From NCBI GenBank assembly GCA_052034005.1, contig JBPOJB010000006.1, positions 1 through 58,258 of the forward strand: a stretch of DNA of 58,258 bases. The letters run 5' to 3'. The position numbers and the translations under genes were made by a program. Position 1 is the stretch's first letter, and every line of letters begins with the position of its first letter. Origin of the DNA: JAAYDI01 sp052034005. GTDB taxonomy: Bacteria > Planctomycetota > Planctomycetia > Pirellulales > Pirellulaceae. This document shows, in pieces, positions 53,274 through 58,258 of the stretch. Under the pieces are notes generated by a model. The model was not told the origin of the DNA. It was given only the letters and a program-made list of their open reading frames with translations, and did not search any database.

Positions 53274-54844
53274 TGCGCCAGCGACCACAACCACGGACCG
53301 TTGAACGTGTCCTTCGCCCGTTCGCCCCCGATCGTCTGGAGCGCCCGCTGCAACGTGCGTTTGGTGAATCCGTATTGCTCGCCACTCGCAATCACTTCCG
53401 ATGCGGGCCTCGATCCCTGCGCGAGTTCCTCCCGCAGCCAGTTGGCGGCTTCGCGTCGTTCCGTGCCGCGAGTGCCGGGACTGCTGGCGGCTCGTAGCTC
53501 GGCCGTAAACGCATCGTCGGCATGCATGCGCACCGGCTCGGTTTCCCACGCGACGCGCCCATTCTGGATGCGATAGGCCAGACCATTCGGGTCTTGCGCC
53601 AAGTTGAGTTTCGCGGGCAGCAAGAGTCGGCGTTGGGAATCGTCAGGGTCTTTGACGATGGCCCAGACGGCGCGGGCGGCGGCCGCGAACGCCAGCGATC
53701 CCATCGCGCGATACACGGCCTTGGTGCCGCCCGACTTGCTCAGGTGCGTCACCGCCACGATGGCCAGGTGATGGCGGCTGGCCAGTTCGGCCAGTGGTGC
53801 GAGCAGACCGCGCACGTCGCTGTTCTTATGTGAATCGACGTTGCCGCAGTAGGCGGCGATCGGATCGATCACGACGAGCCGTGTGCCGGGGTTCTGTTCG
53901 ATGGTCTCTACCAGCCGGGGCAAGTCCTGTTGAAGTGAGAAATGCCGGCGCTGTCCGAGCAGCGACACGCCTTCGATGGCCACGATGTTCCGGTCGTCGG
54001 CTCCCGCCTTGTCCAATCGCGGCGCGATCGTGTCGGCCAGATCATCCTCCGCATTCAGTAGCAGGACGCTTGCCGCCGTCTGCTTGAGTATCGGCATGTC
54101 GGGCCACGGTTCGCCGCGTGATACGCGCGCGGCCATGTCGAGCGTGACGAACGATTTGCCCAGGCCGGGATCGCCGGCCAGCAGCGTCAATTTGCCCAGC
54201 GGCACACGGCCGGGCCACAGCCATTCGAGCGTTTCGCGTTCCACGTTCGTCAGTCTCCGAGTAATCGCCTGCGGCTGGGACGGCTGCGGGCTCAGCGCGG
54301 CTGGGGCAACAGTTGGCTGAGGCGCTTCGAGCATGCGGCGCTGGCTCCCCGTGAGAAAATCTTCAGGACGCGGCGGTGGGACGACGCGTTGGGATTCGAT
54401 TCCCATCACCGCCCAGATCTCCACTTGGTCGAGCCACGGCAGCATGACCGACGTGCGGATCTGCTGGTGGTCCAATCCGGCGTCGCATAGCTGCCACCAG
54501 AGACATTCAGCCATGGCCAGCGCCTGGCATCGCCCGCGCGTGCGCGCCGCTTCGACTTCATGGCCAGCGTGGTAGACGATCTGCTCGCTCTCCAATGTGG
54601 GATGGCTGAAGAGCACGGAGCTGGGTACGCACACTTCCGCGGCGATCCGGGCGCTTTCCCGCGCGTCCCGCGCCTCACTAATCGTGAACACGTTGGGCAG
54701 GCTCCAGCCAGCGACCTCGCGAGCGGCGGTTACGAATGCATTGCGGTACGTCCATTCGGCCAGCTGTAACTCAGGCGTCTGGGGAGGTTCGGGACCATCG
54801 TTGTAGAGCCGCACCGTGTCAGACGGCAGCGTGAGCAGCACCAT
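53231..54844 (-). CDS. RepA-like AAA ATPase (replicative helicase/initiator)
   Basis: A 537-residue protein. Residues about 205-420 are a RepA/DnaB-type RecA-fold ATPase: Walker A GDPGLGKS (224-231), Walker B LVVIDP (323-328) and a downstream AVTHLSKSGG segment with the sensor residue. The first 170 residues are an extra alpha-helical domain rich in Cys/Trp with no recognised family. The C-terminal 80 residues look like a winged helix (TKRTLQRALQTIGG). In plasmids and phages such proteins unwind the origin, here beside the iterons. Overlaps a short upstream gene by 26 bp. Confidence 0.8.
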   Translation of the reverse strand: MVLLTLPSDTVRLYNDGPEPPQTPELQLAEWTYRNAFVTAAREVAGWSLPNVFTISEARDARESARIAAEVCVPSSVLFSHPTLESEQIVYHAGHEVEAARTRGRCQALAMAECLWWQLCDAGLDHQQIRTSVMLPWLDQVEIWAVMGIESQRVVPPPRPEDFLTGSQRRMLEAPQPTVAPAALSPQPSQPQAITRRLTNVERETLEWLWPGRVPLGKLTLLAGDPGLGKSFVTLDMAARVSRGEPWPDMPILKQTAASVLLLNAEDDLADTIAPRLDKAGADDRNIVAIEGVSLLGQRRHFSLQQDLPRLVETIEQNPGTRLVVIDPIAAYCGNVDSHKNSDVRGLLAPLAELASRHHLAIVAVTHLSKSGGTKAVYRAMGSLAFAAAARAVWAIVKDPDDSQRRLLLPAKLNLAQDPNGLAYRIQNGRVAWETEPVRMHADDAFTAELRAASSPGTRGTERREAANWLREELAQGSRPASEVIASGEQYGFTKRTLQRALQTIGGERAKDTFNGPWLWSLAHEGASQDDSSPATV

Positions 54845-54995
54845 GCTCGACCTCCTTGTGCTGGCGATCCCATGCGGCCAACAACCACGCGGTCAACGCA
54901 TCCGCACGTCGCTGGTGATGGTCTTCCTGTGCGGCCGGTGCGCAGAACTCGATCCGCACGTCGTACTGGCCGATCCGCTCCGTCGTTACGGACAT
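54819..54995 (-). CDS. Small 58-residue gene overlapping the RepA-like start
   Basis: The ATG at 54,995 has a near-perfect AGGAGGA ribosome binding site 6 bp upstream. The frame codes MSVTTERIGQYDVRIEF at the N-terminus and ends in AAHAAV. Its 3' end overlaps the RepA-like start by 26 bp, indicating coupling. No family is recognised. The strong ribosome binding site and the position make it a likely real gene. Confidence 0.65.
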   Translation of the reverse strand: MSVTTERIGQYDVRIEFCAPAAQEDHHQRRADALTAWLLAAWDRQHKEVEHGAAHAAV

Positions 54996-55143
54996 GACCG
55001 TTCCTCCTGGGCCGAGGGATGCGTGAAGCAGCGAGAAGGACGCGATGGCCCGCCCGCAAGGGGCGGACCATCGTCGCCCACTGGTGAGGATGGGTCGATC
55101 GTTCAGTTGGTTTGGGTTCGATGAGACCGGATGAGGTCGGGGA

Positions 55144-56994
55144 TCAGGCTTCGCCCTTCGCTTTGTAGGCGGCGCGGTGATCGGCCAACGCGGCCCCGTA
55201 ATCGAAGTAGACGCGCCACGTCGCGGCCAGCACGTTCGGGTCGGCGTCGAAGCCGAAGAACTCCACCGTGGGCGACTGCTTGCCCTGCAGGAATGCCACG
55301 ATGAGAGCGGCGTCTGCCGGACTGGCGAACAGGTACCAGGCCTTGGCGCTGGTGCCGGAGAATCGCTGCGAGTTGGACAATCGCGGTTCCACCTCCAGGC
55401 TCACTGCGTTCTGCAGCGCATTGCCCGTCGGCAGATCGTTGTTCGCCCGCTGGATGAATTCGCTCTGCAGCAACTGCTTGGCCGTCTGCTGAAGCTCGGG
55501 CGGCACCAGCAGCGTGCGCGGCCGGATGTCGAGGTCGCGGTGCTCCTCGTCGCGCTGGGCGAGCATGCGGGCAATGCCCGTGGCCATCGCATCGCCGCTC
55601 AAGGCCGTGGTGACCCCCGCGTCGTAGTTGACGTGTCCGGCGCTAAAGAAGCTGTTGGCGTTGGCCAGCAGCACCGCATAGACCAGATCGGACAGCGACC
55701 GCATGGCGCTGCGGCCCAGCGACGTGGCCGTATCGTCGAACAAGGACAGGTCATCGTTGATGATGTCGCGCCGGTCGATGCCGAGCATCTTGGCGAACGT
55801 ATCCACGGAGTACTTGTAGGTGGCCTCCGACACGCTGCCGTGCTTGATCTCGCCGCCCGGGGCCAACAGCGTCAGGTCGCCCGTGTCGCTCGGCCGGATC
55901 CCCGTGTGGTCCTTGAAATCGTTGGCCGACTTGATGGACGCGAAGGCCCGCCAAGTGGCGGGTGCTTCGGTGTACGCGTCGAACAGCACTTTGTTGGCCG
56001 CATCCCCCAGCGCGACGGGCAACGAGTAGGTGGAAAACGACGCGCGGATCAGCGCCTCGCGCCCGAAGGGCGCATCGCGTTCCTCCAGTTGCAGCGCCGC
56101 CCGGCAGAGATCCACTAGGCTGGTCACCCGCATGTCGCGCGCTTGCTGGGCAGCCTGGGCCCCAAGGTGTTTCTCGGCCAGTGATTCGCGTCCCATGTGC
56201 GCGAGGATCGCGGCCTCGATCACATGGCGCGTCGGCGCGACGGCCAGTGCATGGATCGAGGGACCGCGCGGTCGCCCGGCCCGCAGCACTTCAAGTTCCG
56301 TGCGCTGTTCGTCCCAGCCCTCGCGGATCGCGCGGGCCTCAATGTCTCCAAACCGCTGACCGCACACGCGGCGGATGGCCGCGATGCGCGTGGTTTCCGC
56401 CAGCGCCTCGGCCTGGATCTGCTCGGCGGTAAGCGTGGTGGTTTCCTTGTCTGACATGCCTGACTCCTTGTTCCTGGTGGCCGCGATGGAGACCGACGTT
56501 CCGGCGTCGGCCCCGAGCGCCACGATGCTGACTTCCCTGAGTACGCCCGTACGCACGAGCGTCAATCCATTGGCCGGCGCCTTGATCGTCCGGCCATTCA
56601 CTTCCACGACGTCGCCACCACGCACCCGTTCATGTTCGACCGGCGCGACGCCGACCGAGGCCTGGAACCGGAATCCGCTGCGGGCCAGTTCCAGAATCTG
56701 TCGCGCCGCCTCCGTCGCCGGCAGCAGTGCTCCGGTGACCAAGAGCTTCCCATCCCGCACCACAGCCTCGCCGTAGCCCACAATGCCATGCAGCGTGGCG
56801 TCGTGGTCGGCCAGGATGCTGACCTGGGAACCTGACTTGTTAATCGCGAACAAGTCGATGACGACCGGGCCCCAACCCGGCACGGTCATCAATCCACCGG
56901 TGTAGGCGACGATCGCGACGGTTGGCGGTTTACCCGTGGCCTGAATCGCGACGTCCGCCGAGGCCAGGACGAGTTCATCTACGCACGTACTCAT
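55144..56994 (-). CDS. Fused prohead protease and GpT-like major capsid protein
   Basis: A 616-residue phage structural protein. Residues 1-170 resemble the S78 prohead protease, with His64 in LADHD and Ser114 in QASVG as the likely catalytic pair. A linker rich in Glu/Ala/Arg (190-290, scaffold-like) leads to a Mu-GpT/HK97-type major capsid domain (about 300-616; MLGIDRRDIINDDLSLF, LLVPPEL). Protease and capsid in one chain occurs in some phages and in Planctomycetota prophages (from memory). The start overlaps the previous gene's stop (ATGA). Confidence 0.78.
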   Translation of the reverse strand: MSTCVDELVLASADVAIQATGKPPTVAIVAYTGGLMTVPGWGPVVIDLFAINKSGSQVSILADHDATLHGIVGYGEAVVRDGKLLVTGALLPATEAARQILELARSGFRFQASVGVAPVEHERVRGGDVVEVNGRTIKAPANGLTLVRTGVLREVSIVALGADAGTSVSIAATRNKESGMSDKETTTLTAEQIQAEALAETTRIAAIRRVCGQRFGDIEARAIREGWDEQRTELEVLRAGRPRGPSIHALAVAPTRHVIEAAILAHMGRESLAEKHLGAQAAQQARDMRVTSLVDLCRAALQLEERDAPFGREALIRASFSTYSLPVALGDAANKVLFDAYTEAPATWRAFASIKSANDFKDHTGIRPSDTGDLTLLAPGGEIKHGSVSEATYKYSVDTFAKMLGIDRRDIINDDLSLFDDTATSLGRSAMRSLSDLVYAVLLANANSFFSAGHVNYDAGVTTALSGDAMATGIARMLAQRDEEHRDLDIRPRTLLVPPELQQTAKQLLQSEFIQRANNDLPTGNALQNAVSLEVEPRLSNSQRFSGTSAKAWYLFASPADAALIVAFLQGKQSPTVEFFGFDADPNVLAATWRVYFDYGAALADHRAAYKAKGEA

Positions 56995-57572
56995 GCTGCC
57001 GCCTCCTGCGGCTGCACCTTCGTCCCCTTGGGAAAGAAGCGAACGTAGGCGTATTCGTCCGGATCCTCGGGCGGTTCGATCACGGTGACCAGCCCTAACG
57101 GGTCAAAGCTGATCCCAGTGCCCAGGTCGTAACGTGCGGCAGCCACGCGATGCGCTTTGACGCACTGGCCGAATCGCAGATTGCAGACCCAGCAGAAGTG
57201 CGTCCATGATCCCCAGCGTCCATTCTGGTACAACCATTCGGCGGCGTCGTCGATGGCGTCTTTGGACCACAACAGGACCCGCGTCGACGGGACGTAGTCC
57301 ACGTTGTTCTGGTCATCGACCACCATCGCATGGCCGGTCGTCGGGGCCACGATCCCTTCTTGCAGCAATTGTTCCAGCAGCGGGCCATCGCACTCGAGGC
57401 CCCGCAGACGCAGCTCACGGAATGCGCCTTCGGTGCTCTTGGGGTAGACCAGCGCCGAACTCGAGTTCTCGCTGTTGGGGAACGGGAAATCCGCCGCGGG
57501 CAAGAGCCCGATCAGGTGGTCGAAATCCTCCCGTACCCAGTAATGCCGCTTCGTTTCATTCTTGCTCGTCAC
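56991..57572 (-). CDS. Phage-associated protein of unknown function
   Basis: About 193 residues. The start is set at the GTG at 57,572, which has AGGAAGGAG about 8 bp upstream; an ATG at 57,593 would be further inside the sigma gene. Features include FCWVCNLRFGQCVKAH with three cysteines and an acidic/aromatic C-terminus (DPDEYAYVRFFPKG). Its stop overlaps the capsid start. No family recognised; the position suggests a head-assembly or packaging role. Confidence 0.6.
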   Translation of the reverse strand: MTSKNETKRHYWVREDFDHLIGLLPAADFPFPNSENSSSALVYPKSTEGAFRELRLRGLECDGPLLEQLLQEGIVAPTTGHAMVVDDQNNVDYVPSTRVLLWSKDAIDDAAEWLYQNGRWGSWTHFCWVCNLRFGQCVKAHRVAAARYDLGTGISFDPLGLVTVIEPPEDPDEYAYVRFFPKGTKVQPQEAAA

Positions 57573-58098
57573 TCTTGTGCTCCTTCCTAGCATTGGTCAA
57601 TTCACGTTCCACGGTCCGCAGGCTCACGCCGAGCTTGGCGGCGATCTCTTCATTGGTGTAGTCCGCCATGCGGAGCCGTATGACTTTGCGCCGGCGCGGC
57701 GGCAGGGATCGGAGATAGTCATTGATCCGCGCCCGCTCGGCCGGATCTTCCTGTCTCCACTCGTGCTTTGGCGGGATGTCCCAGGCGCGCACGGCATCCT
57801 CGTCCCACAGTTCTCCCGACTTGTCGATCGATGGGGTGGTCAGTAAATCGGACGCGGGTTTGGGTTCGTGCTTCTTCTCGGATTTGTAGTCGCGGAACAG
57901 GTTCGAAATGCGGCTGACCATGCGGTTCTTGGCCAGGCCGATGTTGCCCTTGTCCTGCCAGCCGGCGAGGAACAGATCTTGCGCCGCATCTTCCAAGCGG
58001 TGCTCGTCCCACTTGAGGTGATGTCGCCACTTTAGCTTCCGCACCAGCGCCTGGGCGAAGTCGTAAAGGTCTTCCGGGCTATCGCGATTCTCAGCCAT
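57556..58098 (-). CDS. Small sigma-70-family protein
   Basis: A 180-residue protein. The N-terminal half resembles a sigma region 2 (HRLEDAAQDLFLAGWQ, RMVSRISNLFRDYKSEKKHE), and the C-terminus is a clear region 4 helix-turn-helix (PRRRKVIRLRMADYTNEEIAAKLGVSLRTVERELT). This is an ECF-like arrangement. Its place in front of the capsid operon suggests it directs late expression. GGGGAGG touches the ATG at 58,098. It overlaps the next gene slightly. Confidence 0.72.
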   Translation of the reverse strand: MAENRDSPEDLYDFAQALVRKLKWRHHLKWDEHRLEDAAQDLFLAGWQDKGNIGLAKNRMVSRISNLFRDYKSEKKHEPKPASDLLTTPSIDKSGELWDEDAVRAWDIPPKHEWRQEDPAERARINDYLRSLPPRRRKVIRLRMADYTNEEIAAKLGVSLRTVERELTNARKEHKSDEQE

Positions 58099-58258
58099 CC
58101 ATCCTCCCCGAGGCCATCATCGGCCCCCTATCGGGTGCCGTCTCTGTGGTGCGCGCTTTTATGCAGCATTTTTGTGTTTTCTGGCCGGCACTGTGCCGTA
58201 AGTTCGTATTGGTGTCGCTGATGCTGACTCCAGTACCGTGGCGTAGACGTCGCTCCAG
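58099..58258. other. Right edge, upstream of the sigma gene, no gene seen
   Basis: The 160 bp include an A/T-rich patch (about 58,157-58,180, ATGCAGCATTTTTGTGTTTTC) that could be the promoter of the minus-strand operon. No reading frame of note; the element continues beyond. Confidence 0.35.

Noticed and set aside
52844..53497. Plus-strand frame across the iterons
   Set aside because: It runs through the repeat array and antisense of the RepA-like gene, with no start signal.

Overview
The window is a GC-rich (about 63-65% by eye) bacterial chromosome segment. The gene content suggests Planctomycetota or a neighbouring lineage of saprophytic polysaccharide degraders: many large secreted glycoside hydrolases (GH127/DUF1680, GH172/DUF2961, GH106, GH123-like with LamG domains, six-hairpin proteins, a parallel beta-helix protein), a Tat-exported Gfo/Idh/MocA oxidoreductase, and very large families of interspersed non-coding repeats. 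The assignment is inferred from gene content; there is no rRNA or other phylogenetic marker in the window.

Layout. 1-1,246: a mosaic of interspersed repeats (modules I call A-F). 1,247-3,325: secreted GH127-type enzyme. 3,342-18,270: housekeeping and stress block, with a UvrD-like helicase, Fur facing HemP across a Fur-box promoter, a tightly coupled operon (PRC-barrel, NnrS, AhpD-like, DUF488), an agmatinase-type ureohydrolase, a MATE exporter, an HPF/RaiA-like protein, MgtE, an NhaP2/CvrA-type antiporter, a Rnk/GreA-C-like protein and a second AhpD-like protein. 18,324-34,512: polysaccharide-degradation cluster. 34,513-38,063: three further repeat mosaics with a cupin gene, a truncated secreted gene, an internally deleted metallo-beta-lactamase-fold gene, a DUF488 gene and a displaced copy of a gene end. 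38,115-44,602: a cargo island with a 2OG-Fe(II) oxygenase, an ARPP-1-type gene broken by a stop codon, and a two-gene SNF2-helicase/zinc-ribbon operon. 44,866-50,602: two more secreted glycosidase genes, ending with a GH106 rhamnosidase-type gene.

50,600 to the right edge: the left end of an integrated phage-like element, all on the minus strand. It carries a large serine recombinase whose frame runs through the predicted attachment junction into the antisense strand of the GH106 gene, a HARE-HTH protein, an 11-copy iteron cluster, a RepA-like AAA ATPase preceded by a 58-codon overlapping gene, a fused prohead-protease/GpT-like capsid protein, an unknown protein and a small sigma-70-family protein. 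The element continues past the window.

The most unusual signals are the recombinase read-through at the attachment junction, the iteron array next to the RepA-like gene, the composite repeats that supply or truncate the ends of neighbouring genes, and a series of damaged genes (nonsense codon, frameshift, internal deletion, gene-end duplication) in and around the repeat-rich zone. Family names come from recognising conserved motifs by eye; no database search was run.
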